The notes under the pieces were generated by a model. That model did not search any database. It was given only the letters and a program-made list of their open reading frames with translations, and was not told the origin of the DNA. Made by a program: the position numbers and the translations under genes. This document shows, piece after piece, positions 17,320 through 24,605 of a stretch of DNA of 46,907 bases. How positions within the stretch are numbered: position 1 is the stretch's first letter; each line of letters begins with the position of its first letter. Origin of the DNA: a virus; the IMG/VR virus record IMGVR_UViG_3300046092_000171, positions 1-46,907 of that record; one strand, given 5' to 3'.

Positions 17320-18002
17320 GGTATCTTATGTCCCCTATTCATGGCTTCACTGAAATCTGTGTTGTATCTGACGTTGGTCTGTATTTGTTTTTCTATCGTT
17401 TTGGCATGAATTAACGCAAATTCTTCTTCCTTTGGGAATTTGGAAGACACTTTGTATCCTTCGATTTTCTCATGTAACGGACGTTCCCATCGAAGATGTG
17501 GGAGATTTTTGAAAATTCTTCCCTGGTAATCGCCACCATGCCAATTCACCCACTTGTTAGGGTTATTTATATCCCATCCCCACTGCAATGCATGTTCTTC
17601 CGTTACTCCGTGGAATATATTTATACGGGGAACCCAAAACAATTCTACGTTCTCATTGGAAGATAATATCTCATGTAGGTTAGTCATGAGAGTCTCAGCC
17701 GGCATCTCATCCGCGTCTATTTGAAATATCCAATCACCGGAACATTTTGATTTTCCATAATTCTTGTGTTCGGAGTAGTTTTTGTTTAACTCATGTTTAT
17801 GGATGTTTATGTTTCCTTTTTCGAACCAATCCCAATCGGTCAAATATTTACACGTCTGCACTTCGGTGGAATAGTCGTCTATGATAACTATCTCGTCACG
17901 GGCTGGCAACGAAAATTCTGCAAGATACTCAACTAATTCGGAAAGTTGCTTTCCTTCATTTTTACAAGTAACGAGATAGCTTATTTTTGGAACAGTTGAC
18001 AT
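17316..18002 (-). CDS. glycosyltransferase family 2 (WaaE/KdtX-like)
   Basis: A 228-residue GT2 enzyme. The start ISYLVTCKNEGKQL and the nucleotide-contacting IIDDYSTE (about 40-47) are followed by EHKNYGKSKCSGDWIFQIDADEM with the DxD site at 96-98. RPLHEKIEGYK near the end is typical of LPS-core GT2 proteins of the WaaE/KdtX kind. It should add a hexose or heptose to a glycan. It overlaps the next gene by one base in a TAATG junction. Confidence 0.85.
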   Translation of the reverse strand: MSTVPKISYLVTCKNEGKQLSELVEYLAEFSLPARDEIVIIDDYSTEVQTCKYLTDWDWFEKGNINIHKHELNKNYSEHKNYGKSKCSGDWIFQIDADEMPAETLMTNLHEILSSNENVELFWVPRINIFHGVTEEHALQWGWDINNPNKWVNWHGGDYQGRIFKNLPHLRWERPLHEKIEGYKVSSKFPKEEEFALIHAKTIEKQIQTNVRYNTDFSEAMNRGHKIP

Positions 18003-19327
18003 TATACCTTCTTTAGTGTTGGAAGTTCTACCTTCTTCAGTTTCGGTAATTCTATTCTTTTTAATGAAGGCAAAACTATCTTCTGCTCGGTCGGAAACTC
18101 TGGAACATACTTATCAAGCATACCATGAAATTGATTGTCTATCGTCGACGTGTTAAACTTCTCAGCCAATCCTACACATCCGAGAATAGACTTCTCAGTT
18201 AGAGAATCATAGTTAGTCACCATTCCACGCAATTTCTCTTTTGCTTTTTCATAATTGACGTTAAACCACGAAGATTCCTTTATAATCCACTGATTGGCAG
18301 AGTCTCCCCTCACTTGTTTCAATTCTCCTTTAATTGGATATGAGTTCTCCGTATTAAGGAAATCCAAATGGCCACTCCAATCCGACGCCATAACTGGCTT
18401 ACCACTCAAACCTGCCAACAATAGCGGATGTCCATATCCTTCACCGTGAGTGAAGCTAATGTGAGTTTTTACCTTCTCGTGATTGAACAGAGCATTCATT
18501 TCCACATCGTTCAACTCACCATGTAGTAGGTATACATTAGGCAAATCTCCGCCAACAGATTCTCTGATCTTATTAATCCTATTCAAGCACTCCGCCTTAT
18601 CGACGCTTGAAAAAGAAACTCCGCTTGTCTTCAGTATCAACGCTGGTTTTTCCTTGACACCGACAAAGGCCTCACAGAACGTCTTAATCAACATTCCAAT
18701 ATCCTTACGGTCGCTATACAAGCCATTGCTGTGAGTCCACTGGCCTACAAATAGGAAACAGAAGTTTTCTTTCACACCCGATAGTGCCGCGTCGAGAGTC
18801 TCGTTCTTTTCGGATGTTCTCTTGTATACCGAAGTATCAGCGCCCCAACGGACAACCTCTATGGGCTTCCTCAACTTCAATTCTTCTTTCTTTCCATCCG
18901 GGTGTTGTTTTACGAATGATGCCTGTGAAAAAACTTTCTTAACAAAATCAGACAGAACAAAGTTTACGGACATTCGATTCATTCCTTCAATCCAATCACC
19001 CGGAGGAACCGTAGTTTCTATCCCCGCGGTCATCCCTATGTTAAACTTCGCCGGTGTCTGAAATTCACTTGGAATGGTCATTTGAATGAATACATCCGGT
19101 TGTTTTGATAGTGGTTGACGAAGAATTCGGTTAAATAGTTCCCGTTCAAGTGGGTCGGTTATATCGTTAGACGTAGACTTCGACGGACATCCGCCCCATC
19201 TAGTAGGGACTATTGATAAGTCAAATTTACCATATCGGAGCAAAGACTTTGCCATTGCCATGGACCACTCTCCGTAGCCTGACCGAGTGAATAATGGGGA
19301 TTGAAGTATACAAACTGGTTTATTCAT
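18002..19327 (-). CDS. GT4-type glycosyltransferase with C-terminal octapeptide repeats
   Basis: A 441-residue GT-B enzyme. The N-lobe includes RSGYGEWSMAMAKSLLRYG, and NFCFLFVGQWTHSNGL starts the C-lobe. HGEGYGHPLLLAGLSGKP then ASDWSGHLDFL forms the donor-binding region with its conserved Glu. The last 25 residues are three imperfect 8-residue repeats of the form (V/I)-(x)-LP-x-LK-(R/K), an unusual tail that may be a binding or oligomerisation segment. It follows the dUTPase stop in a TAATATG junction. Confidence 0.82.
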   Translation of the reverse strand: MNKPVCILQSPLFTRSGYGEWSMAMAKSLLRYGKFDLSIVPTRWGGCPSKSTSNDITDPLERELFNRILRQPLSKQPDVFIQMTIPSEFQTPAKFNIGMTAGIETTVPPGDWIEGMNRMSVNFVLSDFVKKVFSQASFVKQHPDGKKEELKLRKPIEVVRWGADTSVYKRTSEKNETLDAALSGVKENFCFLFVGQWTHSNGLYSDRKDIGMLIKTFCEAFVGVKEKPALILKTSGVSFSSVDKAECLNRINKIRESVGGDLPNVYLLHGELNDVEMNALFNHEKVKTHISFTHGEGYGHPLLLAGLSGKPVMASDWSGHLDFLNTENSYPIKGELKQVRGDSANQWIIKESSWFNVNYEKAKEKLRGMVTNYDSLTEKSILGCVGLAEKFNTSTIDNQFHGMLDKYVPEFPTEQKIVLPSLKRIELPKLKKVELPTLKKV

Positions 19328-19328
19328 A

Positions 19329-20018
19329 TTATTTGGAATCTCTTTCTTTAAGAAGGTCTATGTATTTCTTGGGCGTCGGTGAAATGTTGTCTTTTTGATA
19401 TAGGTCGGTTATGACCGACGGTAAGGTTACACGGACATCGGTACTTCCAAATCCACCATCGTTCCGTTCGGTGACATCCAACTGATCTACCAACTTGAAC
19501 TTAACTGGTTCGTTAACCGTGATTTTCAATTGTCCTATGGCATCTCCTTTTTTGTAAATCTTGTCTAAATTAGGTTTCCCCACAATTCTCGAACTTATAG
19601 CAGTGACGTTGCCATCCGCTGTCGGAACGTAAATGAAATCCATTGGCTGCCAGTTGTATTTGAATCGGAGAAGAATTTCCCCCCTATAATCAGCATCTAT
19701 CAATCCCACTGAGTTTGCCAAGGTTAAATTGTATTTCGACACAGATGACCTTGGGTATACCAATACGTCGTATGATACAGCTGAAGAAGTAAACATATCG
19801 CCGAATTTCCGTTCATCTTGAGTTGCTATGAAAATTCCAGTCCGATACTGAATGTAGTCTATAGAATCCCAAAGAGTGTCAGACTTTGCGGTTTTGGTTC
19901 CTACAATTTCCGGATCGGAGATTGCTTTTATGTCAAAACCAGTTGAACGCTTCGTAGCATGCTTAGGCAACTTAGAATCATCGTCAAAATATTCGTTCTT
20001 TACAATTTGTATTTCCAT
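19329..20018 (-). CDS. dut: dUTPase (dUTP diphosphatase)
   Basis: A 229-residue trimeric-type dUTPase. All five motifs can be read: STGFDI (25-30), YPRSSVSKY (about 88-96), GLIDADYRGEI (105-115), KGDAIGQL (157-164, in place of the usual G-x-R-x-AQ) and the P-loop-like RNDGGFGSTD (185-194). It hydrolyses dUTP to dUMP, keeping uracil out of DNA and feeding dTMP synthesis. It is longer than the usual 150 residues because of inserts between motifs 1 and 2 and after motif 3. It probably has its own promoter in the 60-base gap upstream. Confidence 0.92.
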   Translation of the reverse strand: MEIQIVKNEYFDDDSKLPKHATKRSTGFDIKAISDPEIVGTKTAKSDTLWDSIDYIQYRTGIFIATQDERKFGDMFTSSAVSYDVLVYPRSSVSKYNLTLANSVGLIDADYRGEILLRFKYNWQPMDFIYVPTADGNVTAISSRIVGKPNLDKIYKKGDAIGQLKITVNEPVKFKLVDQLDVTERNDGGFGSTDVRVTLPSVITDLYQKDNISPTPKKYIDLLKERDSK

Positions 20019-20056
20019 ATAGGTATATTCTCACATCACATCCAACTAATCAATCT

Positions 20057-20080
20057 ATTATACGAACGTATATAGCGTTC
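20057..20080 (-). promoter_or_regulatory. candidate dUTPase promoter with inverted repeat
   Basis: On the minus strand a perfect TATAAT lies at 20062-20057, about 40 bases before the dUTPase ATG. Just upstream is an inverted repeat GAACG-7-CGTTC (20064-20080) that overlaps the expected -35 to -10 spacer. No good -35 box sits at 17 bases. The repeat could be an operator. Seen by eye only. Confidence 0.4.
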
Positions 20081-21062
20081 AAGTTAATATCGATTTCATG
20101 CCAACCTCTTTCCTCATTTTTTCCACATCTATCTTCGGAATCTCAAACCCCATACTGTTTTCCGGCATCTTATTTCCAATATATTCCGATGAATCATGGA
20201 GGCTAAATCTCGACCGTGGAGTGAAGTTCTCCAATGTGAAATCCATAGCCTTTATAAACTGTTCGGCAAGATTCTTATGATTCAATCCACCTTCGTTTAA
20301 AGCCCACCGTCGGCCCTCCGCTCCACACGATTCACACTTTTCTTTGCCGAGAACATACCAATACATCATAGCCTCGGCCACATCCTCCCACTTACACAAA
20401 TCGTCGAATATATAAGGTGTCGGTGGAGAACCCTGAACGACCCGAGTCACGGGCCACACTGGTTTTGCCCACACTCCGTGCTTTGTATATTTCTTAACGT
20501 TGTTCGAACCAAAATCTCGTGAAAATTCAACTGGCTTTCCATTGTCATCCAACTGACCTATTTGATCTTGCAATCCACCAGTCACATTCACAATGACGGG
20601 AGTTCCCGATACAATCGACTCCGCGACGCTTAATCCAAATCCCTCATTTGAACTCACGTTGATTGTGACGTCGGACATATTGTATAGGAGATTCATTTCT
20701 TCGGGAGAATACCGACTCTCCAATACAAGATAATTGAGGCCTTGTAGAAAAGCTTCTCCGACCGCGTTCAAATCTGTTCCCGCGTCGAGGATTTTCTCGG
20801 TGTGAAGAACGAGAATGCACTTAGACGACTTCTCTTTCGGTAGATTGTCACAAAACGTCCGGAACGCCAACATGATGTTCGCTGTCCGCTTACGATTGAT
20901 GTTACGGCTGTTATAGAAGAATACGAAATCATATTCTCCGTTCTTAAACAAGTTCTTACGAAACTTTGTGAGTTCAGGCGACGTAGCGTCGACTGGTTTA
21001 AATACAGTGGAGTTGATCCCATGTGGGACGTAGTGAAGTAGGTGTTTTCCTTTTACTGGCAT
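20079..21062 (-). CDS. C-terminal half of a split GT4-type glycosyltransferase
   Basis: A 327-residue protein that begins directly at the hinge and C-lobe of a GT-B enzyme. HLLHYVPHGINSTVFKPV is the usual join to the donor-binding lobe. It is followed by DFVFFYNSRNINRKR and SDVTINVSSNEGFGLSVAES, with the conserved Glu-x7-Glu, and GTPVIVNVTGG. It lacks any N-lobe. The gene two places upstream (21451-21999) supplies a matching N-lobe that ends just at the hinge, so the two together would make one enzyme of about 510 residues. Function as a two-chain enzyme is likely but inferred. Confidence 0.8.
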   Translation of the reverse strand: MPVKGKHLLHYVPHGINSTVFKPVDATSPELTKFRKNLFKNGEYDFVFFYNSRNINRKRTANIMLAFRTFCDNLPKEKSSKCILVLHTEKILDAGTDLNAVGEAFLQGLNYLVLESRYSPEEMNLLYNMSDVTINVSSNEGFGLSVAESIVSGTPVIVNVTGGLQDQIGQLDDNGKPVEFSRDFGSNNVKKYTKHGVWAKPVWPVTRVVQGSPPTPYIFDDLCKWEDVAEAMMYWYVLGKEKCESCGAEGRRWALNEGGLNHKNLAEQFIKAMDFTLENFTPRSRFSLHDSSEYIGNKMPENSMGFEIPKIDVEKMRKEVGMKSILT

Positions 21063-21073
21063 AAATTATCTTT

Positions 21074-21424
21074 CTATTTAACTTGATCTAATTGAAATTG
21101 TATATTTTGTTTTAGTTTGAATATGACACGATTCAATCTATTTATCTCATCCAACGAATCTTGGGCCAAAACCATTATAGCCGCGTTATCAAACGTCACT
21201 GCTTTAGAAACTCCGTGTAACTTATCCAAAGAATCTATGGTTGTGGTAGCGATATATTCATCCGACATATCTTCGATATGACGCCGCATCCCCTCATTGT
21301 GAACCACGATGACACCGCCACATGATTTAGCACCTTCGATTACGGCTGTGGTATGTCCGACTTGTCTAAGATGAGTGTAGAGGTCTATGACGGATTTTAA
21401 GTTTTTTTCTGCAACAGTTTCCAT
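21074..21424 (-). CDS. hypothetical protein with GHTTA-type P-loop, between glycosyltransferase halves
   Basis: A 116-residue protein not related to glycosyltransferases. LRQVGHTTAVIEGAKSCGGVIVVHN resembles the first strand-loop-helix of a P-loop NTPase with a variant loop (G-H-T-T). Later TTIDSLDKLHGVSKAVTFDNAA could be a short Walker-B-like strand. The end is a probable coiled helix (DEINRLNRVIFKLKQN). Small proteins of this pattern are found in phages; no function is known. It sits between the two halves of a split glycosyltransferase, 11 bases from one and 26 from the other. Confidence 0.7.
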   Translation of the reverse strand: METVAEKNLKSVIDLYTHLRQVGHTTAVIEGAKSCGGVIVVHNEGMRRHIEDMSDEYIATTTIDSLDKLHGVSKAVTFDNAAIMVLAQDSLDEINRLNRVIFKLKQNIQFQLDQVK

Positions 21425-21450
21425 AAGTTATTTAGGGACTTTCACGTCTT

Positions 21451-21999
21451 TTATTCACTTTTAATCAAGTTTCCGTGTTTATCGAACTCACCATCAATTG
21501 TGCAACAATTCTCGGGCCCCAGCACCCATTTATTTATGTTGAACGTCTGTTTACTTATTGAGAAAAGAGAATCACAACTTTCATAGCTAGGTCGGTTCCA
21601 CATTGGATATGGAATATCATCCCAAATATTAAGATAGGTCAATGGAATGGTTTGTCGGATCTTCCTTTCGATTTGATACAACCATCCCCAAAAACGGGGA
21701 TCCGTGAAGCACATCAACGCGTCTGGTTTCTCAACATCCATAATAGACAACAACATATCTTCATTACCGTATCCATCGGCTGGATACAACTTTAGATACG
21801 CATCCTTGACGCCGGATTGTTCCCTAGCGGCTTGTGACATATCGACCACCTTCCCCGCTTCCGGATGCTTAATCGACCCAGCAATTTGAACCCAGTCATA
21901 GTGATGCAAAGTGTTCAAAACGATTTCACGCGATTGGCAAGCCACCCCGCTGAACATTCTTAAATCATCGCTTAACAGTAGTATTTTTTTCTTTTTCAT
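21451..21999 (-). CDS. N-terminal half of a split GT4-type glycosyltransferase
   Basis: A 182-residue protein with the N-lobe of a GT-B enzyme. The start is KKKILLLSDDLRMFSGVACQ, with the glycine turn that begins GT4 proteins. KPDALMCFTDPRFWGWL and PLTYLNIWDDIPYPMWN follow, then the end of the lobe SCDSLFSISKQTFNI. The protein stops shortly after EFDKHGNLIK, where intact homologues would continue into the LHYVPHG hinge. That hinge is found at the start of the gene at 20079-21062. It overlaps the endonuclease stop in an ATGA junction. Confidence 0.78.
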   Translation of the reverse strand: MKKKKILLLSDDLRMFSGVACQSREIVLNTLHHYDWVQIAGSIKHPEAGKVVDMSQAAREQSGVKDAYLKLYPADGYGNEDMLLSIMDVEKPDALMCFTDPRFWGWLYQIERKIRQTIPLTYLNIWDDIPYPMWNRPSYESCDSLFSISKQTFNINKWVLGPENCCTIDGEFDKHGNLIKSE

Positions 22000-22874
22000 A
22001 AAATTTTGACAACTAACTTCTTTTTGGTATCAAATACCCATATCTCATGGGAAAATCCAGAATTTTTAGAAGCTTCGTGTTTTTTTAATGACTCTTCTTT
22101 TTTGGATTCAAATGTATAAACCGATTTCACTTCCACAATCAAATTTTTAGATTTAACAAAAATATCTGGAAAATATCTATGTGTTTTTTCTTCAAATTCA
22201 TACCATATTTCAGGAACATCTTTTTTGGAGGTAACTATGTCGTCCTCATCATATTTTTTATGTAAAATGTCTAACGCGAGTGGTTCGTATCCTTGACACC
22301 TTACTTTTTTTCCAGAAGGACACGTATAATCTTTAAAATTGAATGCCGACTCTTGTTGTTTTTGGATAATGTCGGGAACTTGATTTACATAACGGACACC
22401 GTATTTTCTTAAACAAGTCAATTGATTCTTCTGTGGGTTATTGTAATTAGCATCACCGTATCTATCAAATTTTGTGGATTTTGACTTTTTCAGACACACA
22501 TCAGATTTATTTGGGTTGTCAAATCCATATTTTTTCTGACAGGTCTTCCGTATCTTCTTCTTAATTTCTTCGGATTGAAAAAGATTCCCAACGCCATATT
22601 TTGAAGCGGTATTCGACTGTTGACATGATTGTGAACAGAAATCTAAGTATCCCTCGATGAAACTTCTAAAAGAGGTAGGTTTAACCTTGCACCAGATACA
22701 CCTATTCGATTCACCGAAAACATATTTGTAGATTTTTTCAGAGAATTTGTTTTTTGAACTAAAATTCTCGTCTATAAATGTGTGAGTTTCTGGATGATTC
22801 TTTTTAAGAAAACGAGAAGCATTCTGTTTATTTGACAGAACTAACTCCTTCACTTTTCTTTTCGATAGAACCAT
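21996..22874 (-). CDS. putative homing endonuclease (treble-clef plus VSR-like PD-(D/E)XK)
   Basis: A 292-residue protein of the phage free-standing endonuclease type. An N-terminal zinc-ribbon-like pair CIWC / FCSQSC is followed by three to four repeats of a (K/R)-x-YG-x-x-N-x-x-(Q/N) motif (KYGVGNLFQ, KYGFDNPNK, RYGDANYNN, KYGVRYVNQ), probably DNA-binding helices. The C-terminal nuclease core shows YFPDIFVKSKNLIVEVKS, an Asp followed by Glu-x-Lys as in VSR-like enzymes. The coding sequence is visibly richer in A/T homopolymers than its neighbours, consistent with recent arrival. It abuts the split glycosyltransferase, a likely former target. Confidence 0.75.
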   Translation of the reverse strand: MVLSKRKVKELVLSNKQNASRFLKKNHPETHTFIDENFSSKNKFSEKIYKYVFGESNRCIWCKVKPTSFRSFIEGYLDFCSQSCQQSNTASKYGVGNLFQSEEIKKKIRKTCQKKYGFDNPNKSDVCLKKSKSTKFDRYGDANYNNPQKNQLTCLRKYGVRYVNQVPDIIQKQQESAFNFKDYTCPSGKKVRCQGYEPLALDILHKKYDEDDIVTSKKDVPEIWYEFEEKTHRYFPDIFVKSKNLIVEVKSVYTFESKKEESLKKHEASKNSGFSHEIWVFDTKKKLVVKIL

Positions 22875-22886
22875 ACTCGTGAGAAC

Positions 22887-23072
22887 TTACGGTTGTGCTG
22901 GCACAGATCCAGCAACATTGTAGTCTTCTATAATGGACTTTATCTCAGATTCAATATCCTTGATCTTTTCCTTGTAGCCAGAGTTAACATCTTTCTGATC
23001 CTTTTTCGTTAGCAACAGTGATTCCGTTAAGACGTAAACTTTTGCTTCAGCTTGTGCTTTTGTCATTTTCAT
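22887..23072 (-). CDS. small coiled-coil-like hypothetical protein (61 aa)
   Basis: A 61-residue, highly charged protein (YKEKIKDIESEIKSIIEDYN) predicted helical and possibly coiled coil. A second in-frame ATG lies two codons in. Its start overlaps the end of the ribbon-helix-helix gene by 26 bases, suggesting co-translation with that DNA-binding protein. No family recognised. Confidence 0.55.
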   Translation of the reverse strand: MKMTKAQAEAKVYVLTESLLLTKKDQKDVNSGYKEKIKDIESEIKSIIEDYNVAGSVPAQP

Positions 23073-23226
23073 AATTTGATATCGGATAACTTCCTGTGAT
23101 TGCCTGTAAGATAGCTAGCTCAACGAATCGATTCATTTTGAATCCCTTCTCGTCGCAGAAATCCCGAAGCAAGTCACGTATTCTCACGGAGACTTGAATC
23201 GAGGTGTTATCTTTTTCAGGAACCAT
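23047..23226 (-). CDS. ribbon-helix-helix-like DNA-binding protein (59 aa)
   Basis: A 59-residue protein, ATG at 23226, stop TGA at 23047. The N-terminal strand TSIQVSVRIRDLLRDF leads into two helices (RDLLRDFCDEKGF, then MNRFVELAILQAI), the pattern of Arc/CopG/MetJ ribbon-helix-helix regulators. A perfect 8-base inverted repeat abuts its start codon (23227-23244), as expected for an autorepressor operator. DNA binding is inferred. It overlaps the following small gene by 26 bases. Confidence 0.65.
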   Translation of the reverse strand: MVPEKDNTSIQVSVRIRDLLRDFCDEKGFKMNRFVELAILQAITGSYPISNYENDKSTS

Positions 23227-23244
23227 TTCTCATACATATGAGAA
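23227..23244 (-). promoter_or_regulatory. candidate operator palindrome at the RHH gene start
   Basis: The sequence TTCTCATA-CA-TATGAGAA is a perfect 8-base inverted repeat with a two-base centre. It lies immediately before the start codon of the ribbon-helix-helix gene and covers the place where the ribosome binding site would be. It could be an operator for autoregulation, or an RNA hairpin with a four-base loop that hides the start. Confidence 0.5.
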
Positions 23245-23250
23245 TGTCAT

Positions 23251-23275
23251 TAGAAAAGATTAGAAAAGATTAGAA
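23251..23275. repeat. tandem 10-base repeat in intergenic gap
   Basis: Two exact copies of TAGAAAAGAT plus a partial third (TAGAA) fill most of the 50-base gap between the glycosyltransferase stop and the palindrome before the RHH gene. This may be part of a regulatory site or simple slippage. Confidence 0.6.
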
Positions 23276-23276
23276 C

Positions 23277-24605
23277 TCAATTCTTATATTGGTAGGCGTT
23301 CTTTAGGAATGTGATTCCAACCTCATCTCGGAGCCTATTTCTATAAGGTGACATGGAAATGTTGACTCCCCACCCCAAAAAGTCCATGAGAGTTTCCTTG
23401 GAAACAGTCCCCTTAGTTTTTATCAGTTCCAATATATCGTTATACCGTGGGGTGTCTTTTGTTAATTTGTCGAATTCAAATACGTTCCACTTGTTGAACC
23501 ACTTTGGAACGGTATTTTCCCACGTCAAATTATTTACCACTTTCAATAAACTCTCGGAATTGTCTTTTCTGAAATCCGGGTTATCAAGTGCTTTTTCCAA
23601 CTTTATTAAAAACTGGTCTGTATTGCTAAAAAATAGAGGATAATCATCACCGACCATTTCGGGATAGCACAACTTCTTTGGCAACAAATACGGGAGTCCC
23701 CGACTCATACCGTCTGTAGCAGAAAGCGACCACGCGCTGTAACTCTTGAAGAAACCCACGCCAACATGCATCTGTTTTAAGAAATTGGAATATCCCTTCC
23801 GTTCCAAACACACCTTCTTTATATATGGACGTTCCTCTTCGGCCAATGTAACATATACAGTGAAATCTTGCCTTACTTTATACAGATTGTCCATAGTCAG
23901 TAGGAATTCATTCCAACCTGTATACTGATTAGGTCTGTGATTAAATAAAATAGACTTCTGGACGACGCTTGTATTATCTCCGACATCAGCATCAGTTCCT
24001 AGATAATGGGGTTGTATTATCTTCTCCAAATCTTCCAAGACATTGTTCGAGTAATATTTGGCAGCCCGTTCTAATACCAGCGATTTAAGCCACTTAGAAT
24101 TCACCCCACACTCTTGCATTTCGAGTGTTCCGGCGATATTGTTCATAAATACGTTCTTGAGATAAGCGGTATTTTCCTCGACTTCGTACCAATGACAATA
24201 TCCTATGAACTTTGGACGTATGTTGGTTTGATTGTTGAATAGGTTTGATAACTGGAGGGTGTGTTCTGGCAAATGACTGTAAACTATGTCATAGTCGTTT
24301 CGCTTCCAATCTATGAGACGCATCACCTTCTTGAAATCGAAGTGAATTCTCATAGAATTTGGGTATGTTGGAAAATCGTAAATAATCTGTTCGGTGTTAG
24401 GGAACTTGAGACTATTGACTTCTTTCGGCGTCACAATTGTCCAAAATACACCCGGTACGATCTTATTTACCTCCCGTATGACATTAGATAACACGACTAC
24501 ATATGAATCCTTTTCCAAATCCTCCGAATAGGTTATGTTTGGCCAAACGAGTATTCTATACTTACATTCTATTTCAGGCGAAGCGTATTCGAAAAATTCA
24601 TTCAT
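23277..24605 (-). CDS. putative GT-B glycosyltransferase with helical C-terminal domain
   Basis: A 442-residue protein from the ATG at 24605, chosen for its ATGA overlap with the upstream gene; the longer frame starts with TTG. The fold looks GT-B. The N-lobe has YDIVYSHLPEHTLQL and KFIGYCHWYEVEE, and the hinge is QKSILFNHRPNQYTGW. The C-lobe holds MHVGVGFFKSYSAWSLSATDGMSRGLPYLLP, where the donor sugar should bind. The last 60 residues (YNDILELIKTKGTVSKETLM onward) resemble a winged-helix or helical add-on and are unusual for a glycosyltransferase. It is the first gene of the glycan island in the reading direction. Confidence 0.65.
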   Translation of the reverse strand: MNEFFEYASPEIECKYRILVWPNITYSEDLEKDSYVVVLSNVIREVNKIVPGVFWTIVTPKEVNSLKFPNTEQIIYDFPTYPNSMRIHFDFKKVMRLIDWKRNDYDIVYSHLPEHTLQLSNLFNNQTNIRPKFIGYCHWYEVEENTAYLKNVFMNNIAGTLEMQECGVNSKWLKSLVLERAAKYYSNNVLEDLEKIIQPHYLGTDADVGDNTSVVQKSILFNHRPNQYTGWNEFLLTMDNLYKVRQDFTVYVTLAEEERPYIKKVCLERKGYSNFLKQMHVGVGFFKSYSAWSLSATDGMSRGLPYLLPKKLCYPEMVGDDYPLFFSNTDQFLIKLEKALDNPDFRKDNSESLLKVVNNLTWENTVPKWFNKWNVFEFDKLTKDTPRYNDILELIKTKGTVSKETLMDFLGWGVNISMSPYRNRLRDEVGITFLKNAYQYKN

